The notes beneath the pieces are model-generated. The model had not been told where the DNA came from and did no database searches. It was given only the letters and a program-made list of their open reading frames with translations. A stretch of 64,000 nt of DNA from Mesostigma viride (Eukaryota > Streptophyta > Mesostigmatophyceae > Mesostigmatales > Mesostigmataceae), in NCBI GenBank assembly GCA_009746045.1, contig RPFO01000164.1, forward strand, positions 724,712 to 788,711, written 5' to 3'. How positions within the stretch are numbered: position 1 is the first letter of the stretch; each line of letters starts with the position of its first letter. This document shows, piece after piece, positions 16,201 through 27,700 of this stretch. The translations under genes and the position numbers were made by a program.

Positions 16201-18134
16201 CATCGTTGCCCCAACCCTTGAACAGGACGATGACGCGCGCGAATGGTGCGGCCCCCTGGGCGTCCCCCGTGCTAGTCTTGCATGGTTTTCTCTTCAGTCT
16301 TCGGTTTCCTTTGGGTCCCTTCCAGCTTGCCCCATATGCCCACATCAAGTCACATGCACGCACCCAGCCCTATCCATTTGTTCAGGCAACCATAGCCACA
16401 TCGATACGCGCGCATACTTGCGGGCGTGTGCGCACTTGGGTGTACTGTCTCCTTTGCTCTCATGGAGACACCTGGCTGTTCCTGTCAGGGCCTTCCTTTC
16501 CTCTCGCCCATCATTCTTCCCTCTTGTTTTTCTGCTCCTTCGGCCATCATCTACTGCGCAATGTTACTCCGTCCTCAAACCAATGCCAAACGATTTTATA
16601 TCATTAAACAAGGCCCACAATCCCCTGCATCTCACCGTCCTGGGGTCGCAGGTACGGCCTCCCCCAGTTCAACGTTCCGGGCCTCAAGGTCGGGCTCTTC
16701 AGCCACAAGCAGGAGACCGTGGGCGACCCGAGCTCGGTGGCCCCTCCCTGCCAGGGTGACGCCGACCTGCTGCGTGGCGTGCTGCAGCGGTTCCTCCCCT
16801 GTGCCAACGGGGCCGCGCTCGACCTGTCCACTTGCATGTTCACGTACTCCCCCGACCACCACTTCATCGTGGATAAGCTGCCTTGCCCGACCGGCAACGT
16901 GACCGTGGGGTGTGGGTTCAGCGGCCATGGCTTCAAGTTTGGTACGCGCCTGCTGTTCTCTCCTTTGTATCGGCACCTGCTGCAGTCGATGTTGTGCCTT
17001 TTGGGTTGGTGGGATCTTTGGTTAGTTGTTCCGGTGGGTAGTGTAGGCTGATGCGTACCTCTGGTAACATTTGGCAGATTTGAGCATCAGGCTGTACTCC
17101 ACAGTATGATCTGGGAAATCTCGTGTTCAGGTGGCGCCTTGGTTAGAATGTTCTGCCAAACGTGTAAATTTCTTTGATGGAGAAAAAAAAACATATTCTC
17201 TAAGCGACAGCTTGTTTCCACCAAAGAATTCAGACAGTCCTTTTGTCCAGGCTGATAGGTAGTGTCATTGCAGGGCATGGCATCCATAACCAATAAAAGT
17301 GGTGCAGTGACACGTGCCAGGGAGATTTGTTTCACAGACATCGCATACATTTCTTGTGGCTGGCTTCAATTTGAGTGTTCCGAGTAAAATGTAGACCTCG
17401 TATGCATGCAGCTTGATGGGCTGCTGACAGTTAGGTTTAAACTGTGTGTCGCAGTGTGTTTGCTTGTGGCTGTACATTGTAACATCCCGAATTACGGATA
17501 TACGTACACACTTGCACACATGCACACACGCACACACTCACACACGCACACACGCACACACGCACACACGCACACACGCACACACGCACACACGCGCACA
17601 CGCACACATGCACACATGCACACATGCACACATGCACACATGCACACATGCACACATGCACACATGCACGCATGCACACATGCACACATGCACACATGCA
17701 CACATGCACACAGGATGTGTCCACGCCAGCCTGCCTGCCGGTGCATGTGCACGCCTACCCACGTGCCACCAGCCTGTGTGGGTTGCCTGGATGCCCGCCT
17801 GGCTGCTTTGCTTATTGCCTGACCACCATTGTCCCGGCCTGACGTCGCATTCTCATGTTGTTTTCTATTTGCATATCTGGTCTGAAGGACACATGTTTTG
17901 TGTGGAGGCTGATACTGTCTCTCGATATGCTTATGGACCCTTGCTTGGATTCTCAACTGTCCGTTATAACGTGGTTTGCCAGCCCCTGTCATTGGAGAAA
18001 TGTTGGCAGACTTGATCCAGGGTGTCCCCAGTGCCCCGGAGGTCCAGGCTGCCTACTCGCTCTTCGCCCTCTCACGGCTTACCTCGCTCCAACGTGACGA
18101 GACGGGTGGCGTGAAAAATGTTCATCAGCTCTGA
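12661..18134 (+). CDS. FAD-dependent sarcosine / L-pipecolate oxidase-like protein
   Basis: Exons 12661-12811, 13402-13694, 15762-16156, 16652-16941 and 17983-18134 give 1281 bases, 426 residues plus TGA. The N-terminal Rossmann motif is [20 protein letters not shown] (GxGxxG), followed by an acidic residue after the second strand and GSSHGHTRIIR. The C-terminal half has [15 protein letters not shown], whose Cys corresponds to the cysteine that covalently holds FAD in monomeric sarcosine oxidases, and [19 protein letters not shown] with the conserved Lys near the flavin. The family (MSOX/PIPOX) oxidises N-methyl or cyclic secondary amines to imines, releasing H2O2, often in peroxisomes; the C-terminus VHQL is not a standard PTS1. 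Exact substrate is undetermined. Introns carry satellites, and the exon 3 donor is duplicated 89 bases downstream. Confidence 0.92.
13213..13250 (+). repeat. (TA)n microsatellite in intron 1 of the oxidase
   Basis: About 18 uninterrupted AT/TA units lie between GGGGATG and GAGGCC. Confidence 0.9.
13788..14616 (+). repeat. 60-bp minisatellite, about 14 copies, in intron 2 of the oxidase
   Basis: Unit of exactly 60 bases containing GTGGGTGATGGGTCCCT and TGATGTTCACGCACGCAG. Copies differ at few positions: CTGATGG versus CTAATGG, CTAATTG, GCAGCAC versus GCAGAAC. Because 60 is a multiple of three it yields a spurious minus-strand open frame. It sits wholly inside intron 13695-15761. Confidence 0.97.
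15470..15590 (+). repeat. Short tandem repeat in intron 2 of the oxidase
   Basis: Degenerate tandem units built on CTGACACTGCCATGCTGG and CTTGTACTGACGCTGSCRTGC, about two and a half long units. It makes no convincing protein. Confidence 0.7.
17504..17712 (+). repeat. (CACACG)n/(CACATG)n tract in intron 4 of the oxidase
   Basis: A hexamer array starts as CACACG units and switches at about 17605 to CACATG units, with one CGCATG exception at about 17668. All frames are open, giving artefactual Thr-His and Cys-Val polypeptides. Confidence 0.95.
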
Positions 18135-19521
18135 TGACTGTGAGCTCAGTCGAAAGCACCTGATTGTAGAAGGGGCTGAGACTGGGCCAACTCCAGGCAG
18201 TCGGAATAGCGATGGCAGTATGTTGGCCATCTGGAATCAATGCAGACACTCGTGTATTTTTTGTACATGTCAAAGAGACAATGCAGCGCAGGCCAGAAAT
18301 CTGGACCATCGTAGCTCGAGCCTGCTGTTATCTTATCTGCGTTTGTCGAGTGGTTCAGGATGATGGAAATGAATGGAGGTGATTATGCATGTAGCTGTCG
18401 ACATTAAAAAGTGGGTGGCTAACGTTCATCGAGATCTAGAGGGTGTACGTGGCTAAAAACAACCTCGCGTGATCAGGTTGCCCAGGTGTTCCTAGTGGCC
18501 AGGAGTGTCCTGTTGTAAGCACCGCTGCTGTGATCGCTCTCCCGCGTGTTTATACATATATTTACGATGTACATTTGTGCTCATATGTTGACAAACTTGA
18601 TTGATAACTGGTGTTTATTGACCACCGCATTTGCAAGTGCACACGTGTACACCTATACTAGAACTGATTGCATTAATTATTAGAAAATTAGATTATAACA
18701 TGCCTCCCTTGGGGGGTCATGCATGTAGCACACATACTATAGGGACTGCTGGGGTTGGGCCGGTGGCCGGGGACTGAGCAGCAGGAATCTAATTAATCTA
18801 TTCTAGGCCGGCGTATTTAAAGTCTAAAAATCCTAGCTAGTTATCGATAACAGGTCCCCCGCCTAGGGGGGGTTCGAGGCTTCCCATGCACATGTGCATG
18901 CAGGTTCAGTGGGGGCCGGCCCATGCATGAGCCTCAACCTGCCTGCATGGCCGGGCAGCCTCCTCCCCTCCAAGCGGGCCGGGGACGCGTTAGATAGCTA
19001 GCTAGGATTTTCGCTGGATGATGTTTTTATTGCCATCTCCGCTTGTCCTACATAGCGACCGGTCCAAGCGCGAGGGGGAGAGAGTGAAATTAAAATTAAA
19101 CTGTATTCTCCCGATTTCTGGCCTGCGTTGGTACGTTGTCTCCTTGATATTATAACATGCATGACTCCGCGGTCTCCGCGCCGAGTTGGGAGATCGATCA
19201 TGCAGCACATATTCGGACCTTGAGCACTGATGGATGGGGGTGAGCGAAGCCGCGAAACCTTGAGACTAAGCTAAGTCTAAACTAATCTACAAAAATCCTA
19301 TATCTACTATATACTCAGCAAATCGCTCCTTCCTCCTGAGCCGGGGGGGGGGGCTTGCCCACATGCAGGGGCTGGCGTGCGGGCCGGCCTGGACAATGTT
19401 CTGCCATCTCTTCTTGTCCTGCATAGCAGTCCAAGCAGGAGAGAGGGAGGAAATGTGGTGTTCAAACTGGGCTGCCCAGACCACTAGGTCGGCTAGCAAC
19501 TGATCTACATAGTTCATGGCA
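18135..19521. other. Intergenic, repeat-rich, no gene
   Basis: No coding sequence is recognised after the oxidase stop. From about 18640 the sequence becomes repeat-like, with short TTAA runs, CATGCATG palindromes and a segment at 19105-19160 that also occurs near 6990-7035. Confidence 0.45.
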
Positions 19522-20031
19522 GGCACCCACGTGACGCAGTCACGTGCTTATTAATTAATTAATTAATGGCAGGTCGATCTACCATGCAACCCTTCTGGGT
19601 TTGTCATTGGGGCCAGGCCAGGTCAGGATATGCCGCCCTGGCTGGCCAAGCCGAGCGCTGCATGGGCGGGGCCGGCCAGACCGAGGGCGGTGTCTAAGCT
19701 CTAGAGTGATTGCGATGTTAATTCAAACTGTGCTGGGACTATAAGGCCTGCCAGCAGCTGGTGCGTGTGTATGTGAAGGCCTGACCACCAGCTTCCTAGG
19801 GATGTCCTTAGTTCCAGGCCATATGTTGCATGAGAGCTAGCCTAGATGCAGCCTAGCTGGGCTGGCCTACCCGTAATGGGCCAGCCAGGGCAAGGGTGGT
19901 ATCCACCTGGCTTGTTCTAGCAAGATGTCCTACAAATGCAATATTCTTCGAGATCTAAGACATGCATGCAATACTGCAGGCATTAATTAATTAATTAATT
20001 AATAAGCACGTGACTGCGTCACGTGGGTGCC
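19522..20031. mobile_element. 510-bp element with about 46-50 bp inverted termini
   Basis: The left end starts GGCACCCACGTGACGCAGTC, continues ACGTGCTTA and then four TTAA-type units. The right end is the exact reverse complement except for one extra TTAA-type unit. The interior has no ORF of note. The size and structure suggest a miniature inverted-repeat transposon or an inverted duplication of a repeat terminus; I see no clear target-site duplication. The CACGTGACTGCGTCACGTG core recurs at other repeat ends in the window. Confidence 0.75.
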
Positions 20032-20279
20032 AATACAGAGTAAAGGAACCTTCAACCCTATATACACAGTGAGAAGGAGGGAGGGCGCCCTAGCTTCTCT
20101 CACTGCCGCAGGTGGGCAGGCCACAGAGCGCTCTCTCCACGGCATGGTGCCGGGGCGCAACACTGTGGGTGCAATACAACCAGTGCAATACCATAGGTAG
20201 GCTGACGCATAGCTTATGCTACAAATGTGAGGTGGGCTCAAGACGTCGGCACTGCAGGCATATATCATGCAATCCGAGT

Positions 20280-20990
20280 CCGTGGCTCCCCGTCGGGCCC
20301 GTATGTATAGGTCCGGCCGGACGTGTACACCATATGCAAGTTATAATTTATTTTTACACATGTGGCATAATTAAATATCTGGCATATGTAACAATTGATA
20401 CGTATGTGCCTCATATGCATCAATTATATGGTCCGCCCTGATCTGCCCATTTGTCTTGGGACGCTACCACGAGCTAGCCACATGGCTGACGGCGGCGCTC
20501 ATAACTTTCACGTTTGGGCACCACTGAATTCGGCCGTGAATATCACTAGCCTAGCAAGTGGCCCACGCTCATGTACGCCCATAACGGCCCCCAGGGATGA
20601 TGCCTTATTAAGAAATTAGCCACGCTCTGTCTATTATGGGACTCCCCATGGATGATGCATTAACAATTCAGGCCAGCTCCGCCTAAGCAGAGAGTCACTC
20701 TCTGATGAGAAGCCATGCCCTAGCCTTTGTATAGCCATGATGATCTTCCACCACATGCCAGCCCCCCTTTTTGCTCTGAGAGATCATGGTAGTGCAGGTG
20801 CCCTTGGTGCACCTAGAGCAAGTGTCGTTTACACCCCCACCCTTGCAGGAAGTAGCCCAGAATCTATTAAAAGCCATATGCCCCTTCTCAGGAATATATG
20901 TGCTACATATACTCCCAACGGAGTTATGTTCCAATTCAAGTCAATTCAATTCAATCTGCACAGGCTGCATGCAACATGATGGGCTAGCTA
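20280..20990 (+). repeat. Interspersed repeat family R, copy 1
   Basis: Several blocks match the 39.9-42.9 kb region: a GCCCATAAYGGCCCCCA block with CCCATGGATGATGCATTAAC (about 20575-20660), GCCTAAGCAGAGAG...GATGAGAAGCCATG (about 20680-20715), the GGTGCACC block near 20810, and CATATGCCCCTTCTCAGG with the ACTCCCAACGGAG block (about 20875-20925). It represents the uninterrupted arrangement of sequence that is split by the piggyBac-like insertion at 40655-42395. No coding capacity is seen. Confidence 0.65.
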
Positions 20991-21708
20991 GTGTGCATGC
21001 ATAGGAGTAGCTGCATAGAACTTCTAGAGCTGTCTTATAATTTATTACAACGCTGATTACCGAATTTCGATCTGATTACTCAGCCTCGCTAATGTCCGTG
21101 CATATGCATGGATATCAAGGAGACAACCAGCAAAAATGGATATGCATACATTTGCGTACACAAGCATTCGATAACTGAGGTAAAGCATGCTGCACGGGGC
21201 ATCAAATTGTTGAAGGGACATGCATGCTGTCCTGCGCATGCATATACAGGGCAGCCGTGCGAGAAAGGATTCATCACACATGATAAACATGCAGCTAGGC
21301 TAAAATAATAAAGGGCTTTTCCATAAGTTCACGCACGGCATGTGTTATTTACACTACTTGTAAGTGCATGCCGCATGGCGATCACGAGAATGTTCTGTGC
21401 TGCGAGGCCCAGCGTGCTACAGCTACCAGCAAAGGCGGCTAAACTACAGCAGTTGATTTTCAAAATGACACGCATGCATGCATGCATGCATGCATGCATG
21501 CATGCATGCATGCACATCCATCGTGTCAGAAATGCTGGACGTTATTGGTATAGGCAGCCCCTGGAGTTCTTTTGCTTGCGATTGTCAACACAAGGATCAC
21601 TGGCACCGCCAGCCTTGACTTCGGCCCGCCCTCCCACCTTACCTGCTAGTTCCCCAACCCGGTCAAAAGCATGGGACTGAGTGGCTCGACTCCAATGTGG
21701 TGGAATGC
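20991..21708. other. Intergenic, no gene; (CATG)n tract
   Basis: Nothing recognisable apart from a (GCAT)n microsatellite of about 11 units at 21470-21513 and scattered CATGCATG palindromes. It lies just downstream of the PPR gene's stop codon. Confidence 0.5.
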
Positions 21709-24700
21709 TCAGCTGTGCGTCGCTGCCTCAGTGCTCGCCGATGCCGCGATAATCTCTCTGTACAAACGCGCACGTGCCGCCACCCATTTCGCCCTCGACA
21801 TGCCTCGAGTGGGTGGATGCCTCCACGACTGGTAGGATTCCCACATGGTGCGCGGCGATGCTGGCGGCCATGCTGCACCTGCTGGCTCCCCTCTTGGCTC
21901 CTTAGTGCTCGTCTGCTCATGCCCCTGCCCCACCAATTCTTTGGGAGATACACTCGCGGGAGCAGACTCGCCATCACCCACTGCCCATCCATCATCCCCG
22001 TCTGCTACTGGCATCCTCCCTGCCTGTGCTGCATGCCGCGCACTGCCTTTACCCACATGCAACTCCGGAGCCGTGGATAGTGACCCGCTACTAGGGGTGT
22101 CGTTAGTGCTTGCCTGCGTGGCAATGCGTGCCATTGGCTCATCGCCCATCCTTTCCACCCACGCGCCCACCCATGCGTCCATTGCCTTCAGCACCGCTAG
22201 TGCTTGAGGGATATCCTTCCCTCTTATGCACGCATCCACGCAGGCGGCCGCCATGGCCACGCTGGGTCCCACCTCAGGCGTACGTGCCGCCAGCCTCAGC
22301 GCGTCCACGGCCGAACGGGCATCACCTGCGTCACGGCACGCGCACGCCAGGATCTCCAGCGCGCTGGCATCTGGCACAAAGCCCTTGGTCTTCATGCGGC
22401 CTGCAGGGCAGGGGTGTGGCGTCCGGCAAGCAGGACAGGTTGTCATGAGACACCGACAGCAACTGTCCCAGCTGGATGAGCTCAAAGCTCATGGACGGGT
22501 CACCAAAGAGGTGGCAGTTGCCCGCTGCCATGAATTCCATGAATGTGCAGGGACGGCAGCCATTGCTAAACACAACAAACAGAGAGTAGGTATAAAAGAC
22601 TGCAGTATAAGTTTGACCAAGCATGCAATGCCATGCCACTCACGCGGCGCCCACACTTCACGGCAATACAAGTTGAGCAAGAAAAAAAAGTACCCAAGGC
22701 ATGCGGACATCATCTCCTGCCCAGGCACACGTCAGGGCTTTGCAGCCTAGCCTTTGCCTCTGATATCAGCCTTTGCCTATGACATTAGCCTCTGCCCCTG
22801 ACATCCATGTCTCCTTCTTCCACGTACACACCGCGTGTGGCCGCAAGAGAACGTGCGACCCCCTTGTCATTACCCGAATGATGTAGGATAAGATGACGCG
22901 GTTTAGTCTCGCTGGATCCGCTGTCTGTTTGGCAGCAGGCTGTCATTGCTGCACTGCGCCACCCACCGTCACCTGCGCCAGCTGTCACTCACCCATCGCA
23001 CGGACCGCTGCCGGCACGTCTCCCAAGAAGCAGCACGCGCGCACCAGCAGAGAGTACGTGAGGGGTGTCGGCATTATGCTGCCCCGCGCACGCCTCTGCC
23101 GGTGCGCCGCCTGCACCATCTCTTCCACGATGCTGGCCGCGGTCGCCGCTCCACCCCCAACCCGAGAGCCCGCCCGTCCCGCCTGTCCAACCGCCACAAG
23201 GGCCAGGTGGTACGCCTTGAGGTCAGGCAGCGCGCCGCCTTGCGCCACCTGGGTGGCTTGGTGCTTGTCAGGGAAAAGAAAACCGCGAGGGGCCCTACCC
23301 CCTGGGCTGCGCCTCACGCGGTCTTTCGAGTTACTCACGTAGGCTTTACCCCGATGGCCACCCTCTTCTGCTTCCATCCCATTCCCTGGTAACTGCTGCG
23401 TTGGCATGTGCTTGGCCGCGATATCTACTTCCCCACCATTCGCTGGGAGGACGCTGCTGCGACCCCCGCGACCAGCTTCACCCCCTGGTTCTGTCCCCCA
23501 TCGGCTAGCCCTGCTGCCATCTGGATATGTCGCCACGCCAAGCCCCTGGCCCTGACCTATCCTCCTGCCACCCCAGCTCCCCTTGGGGTAATCGTCCACC
23601 AAACCGCCACCACGATTATAATGGATTGTTCTGCCTGTAAGGCTTGGGATAGTAGTGTCAGGTCGGCTACCCCATTGGGCCATATCATTGTCAATGCCGT
23701 GCTCGGGGTGGCTACCCCACCCCTTATCTTGGTCAGGGTGCGCGATGGCCCAGCGGGCTCTCCTCGTCACCGCGTGCATCTCGCGAAGGAGAGAGAGCGC
23801 ATCGCGCCCACGGCCATGCCGCGCGCACCCAGCCAGAAGCAGCGCGTAGGTGGACCGGAGAGGTACGACCTGGGGGGGGCAGCAAGGGGGGGGGGAGAGA
23901 AAGGGCAGGGAGGAAGAGGGAGGAGGAAGGCGGGGGAGTGAGGGGAGGAGGACGAGGCCAGAGAGAGCTCATGAGGCGAACAGAAAGGGAGAAGAGGCGA
24001 AGAGAAGGGGAGAAGAGGGGAGGAATGGTGGGGCAAGATGGGAGCCGCCGTGGTATGACCTGGGGGGGGGAGGAAGGAGCCGACGACAGTATCAGTTGAT
24101 GACAGAACAGGCGTTCGACAAGTCACGCGCAGTCGACATGATGAGGGGGGGGAGGAACGAGTAAGGAAGGGGCAGAAGAAGAACCGCAGTGGCAGGCGGA
24201 TGGCAAGGGACACGAGCAGGTAAGGTGGGTCGCGCTAAGGTGTGAGCACCTGCAGGCGAGAAGGAGGTGAGGGATCCATTAATGTTTGTGCCAGAGAAGG
24301 AGGTGAGGGATCAAGTAATGTTTGTGCCAGAGAAGGAGGTGAGGGATCCATTAATGTTTGTGCCAGAGAAGGAGGTGAGGGATCCATTAATGTTTGTGCC
24401 AGAGAAGGAGGTGAGGGATCCATTAATGTTTGTGCCAGAGAAGGAGGTGAGGGATCCATTAATGTTTGTGCCAGAGAAGGAGGTGAGGGATCCATTAATG
24501 TTTGTGCCAGAGAAGGAGGTGAGGGATCCATTAATGTTTGTGCCAGAGAAGGAGGTGAGGGATCCATTAATGTTTGTGCCAGAGAAGGAGGTGAGGGATC
24601 AAGTAATGTTTGTGCCAGAGAAGGAGGTGAGGGATCCATTAATGTTTGTGCCAGAGAAGGAGGTGAGGGATCAAGTAATGTTTGTGCCAGAGAAGGAGGT

Positions 24701-27700
24701 GAGGGATCCATTAATGTTTGTGCCAGAGAAGGAGGTGAGGGATCCATTAATGTTTGTGCCAGAGAAGGAGGTGAGGGATCCATTAATGTTTGTGCCAGAG
24801 AAGGAGGTGAGGGATCAAGTAATGTTTGTGCCAGAGAAGGAGGTGAGGGATCCATTAATGTTTGTGCCAGAGAAGGAGGTGAGGGATCCATTAATGTTTG
24901 TGCCAGAGAAGGAGGTGAGGGATCAAGTAATGTTTGTGCCAGAGAAGGAGGTGAGGGATCCATTAATGTTTGTGCCAGAGAAGGAGGTGAGGGATCCATT
25001 AATGTTTGTGCCAGAGAAGGAGGTGAGGGATCAAGTAATGTTTGTGCCAGAGAAGGAGGTGAGGGATCCATTAATGTTTGTGCCAGAGAAGGAGGTGAGG
25101 GATCCATTAATGTTTGTGCCAGAGAAGGAGGTGAGGGATCCATTAATGTTTGTGCCAGAGAAGGAGGTGAGGGATCAAGTAATGTTTGTGCCAGAGAAGG
25201 AGGTGAGGGATCCATTAATGTTTGTGCCAGAGAAGGAGGTGAGGGATCCATTAATGTTTGTGCCAGAGAAGGAGGTGAGGGATCCATTAATGTTTGTGCC
25301 AGAGAAGGAGGTGAGGGATCAAGTAATGTTTGTGCCAGAGAAGGAGGTGAGGGATCCATTAATGTTTGTGCCAGAGAAGGAGGTGAGGGATCCATTAATG
25401 TTTGTGCCAGAGAAGGAGGTGAGGGATCCATTAATGTTTGTGCCAGAGAAGGAGGTGAGGGATCAAGTAATGTTTGTGCCAGAGAAGGAGGTGAGGGATC
25501 AAGTAATGTTTGTGCCAGAGAAGGAGGTGAGGGATCCATTAATGTTTGTGCCAGAGAAGGAGGTGAGGGATCCATTAATGTTTGTGCCAGAGAAGGAGGT
25601 GAGGGATCCATTAATGTTTGTGCCAGAGAAGGAGGTGAGGGATCCATTAATGTTTGTGCCAGAGAAGGAGGTGAGGGATCCATTAATGTTTGTGCCAGAG
25701 AAGGAGGTGAGGGATCCATTAATGTTTGTGCCAGAGAAGGAGGTGAGGGATCCATTAATGTTTGTGCCAGAGAAGGAGGTGAGGGATCCATTAATGTTTG
25801 TGCCAGAGAAGGAGGTGAGGGATCCATTAATGTTTGTGCCAGAGAAGGAGGTGAGGGATCCATTAATGTTTGTGCCAGAGAAGGAGGTGAGGGATCAAGT
25901 AATGTTTGTGCCAGAGAAGGAGGTGAGGGATCCATTAATGTTTGTGCCAGAGAAGGAGGTGAGGGATCCATTAATGTTTGTGCCAGAGAAGGAGGTGAGG
26001 GATCCATTAATGTTTGTGCCAGAGAAGGAGGTGAGGGATCCATTAATGTTTGTGCCAGAGAAGGAGGTGAGGGATCCATTAATGTTTGTGCCAGAGAAGG
26101 AGGTGAGGGATCCATTAATGTTTGTGCCAGAGAAGGAGGTGAGGGATCCATTAATGTTTGTGCCAGAGAAGGAGGTGAGGGATCCATTAATGTTTGTGCC
26201 AGAGAAGGAGGTGAGGGATCCATTAATGTTTGTGCCAGAGAAGGAGGTGAGGGATCCATTAATGTTTGTGCCAGAGAAGGAGGTGAGGGATCCATTAATG
26301 TTTGTGCCAGAGAAGGAGGTGAGGGATCAAGTAATGTTTGTGCCAGAGAAGGAGGTGAGGGATCCATTAATGTTTGTGCCAGAGAAGGAGGTGAGGGATC
26401 CATTAATGTTTGTGCCAGAGAAGGAGGTGAGGGATCAAGTAATGTTTGTGCCAGAGAAGGAGGTGAGGGATCCATTAATGTTTGTGCCAGAGAAGGAGGT
26501 GAGGGATCCATTAATGTTTGTGCCAGAGAAGGAGGTGAGGGATCCATTAATGTTTGTGCCAGAGAAGGAGGTGAGGGATCCATTAATGTTTGTGCCAGAG
26601 AAGGAGGTGAGGGATCCATTAATGTTTGTGCCAGAGAAGGAGGTGAGGGATCCATTAATGTTTGTGCCAGAGAAGGAGGTGAGGGATCCATTAATGTTTG
26701 TGCCAGAGAAGGAGGTGAGGGATCCATTAATGTTTGTGCCAGAGAAGGAGGTGAGGGATCCATTAATGTTTGTGCCAGAGAAGGAGGTGAGGGATCAAGT
26801 AATGTTTGTGCCAGAGAAGGAGGTGAGGGATCAAGTAATGTTTGTGCCAGAGAAGGAGGTGAGGGATCCATTAATGTTTGTGCCAGAGAAGGAGGTGAGG
26901 GATCCATTAATGTTTGTGCCAGAGAAGGAGGTGAGGGATCCATTAATGTTTGTGCCAGAGAAGGAGGTGAGGGATCCATTAATGTTTGTGCCAGAGAAGG
27001 AGGTGAGGGATCAAGTAATGTTTGTGCCAGAGAAGGAGGTGAGGGATCCATTAATGTTTGTGCCAGAGAAGGAGGTGAGGGATCCATTAATGTTTGTGCC
27101 AGAGAAGGAGGTGAGGGATCCATTAATGTTTGTGCCAGAGAAGGAGGTGAGGGATCCATTAATGTTTGTGCCAGAGAAGGAGGTGAGGGATCAAGTAATG
27201 TTTGTGCCAGAGAAGGAGGTGAGGGATCCATTAATGTTTGTGCCAGAGAAGGAGGTGAGGGATCAAGTAATGTTTGTGCCAGAGAAGGAGGTGAGGGATC
27301 CATTAATGTTTGTGCCAGAGAAGGAGGTGAGGGATCCATTAATGTTTGTGCCAGAGAAGGAGGTGAGGGATCCATTAATGTTTGTGCCAGAGAAGGAGGT
27401 GAGGGATCCATTAATGTTTGTGCCAGAGAAGGAGGTGAGGGATCCATTAATGTTTGTGCCAGAGAAGGAGGTGAGGGATCCATTAATGTTTGTGCCAGAG
27501 AAGGAGGTGAGGGATCAAGTAATGTTTGTGCCAGAGAAGGAGGTGAGGGATCCATTAATGTTTGTGCCAGAGAAGGAGGTGAGGGATCAAGTAATGTTTG
27601 TGCCAGAGAAGGAGGTGAGGGATCCATTAATGTTTGTGCCAGAGAAGGAGGTGAGGGATCCATTAATGTTTGTGCCAGAGAAGGAGGTGAGGGATCCATT

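Noticed and set aside
17406..18015. Thr-His repeat protein
   Set aside because: Translation of the (CACACG)n tract in an intron of the oxidase.
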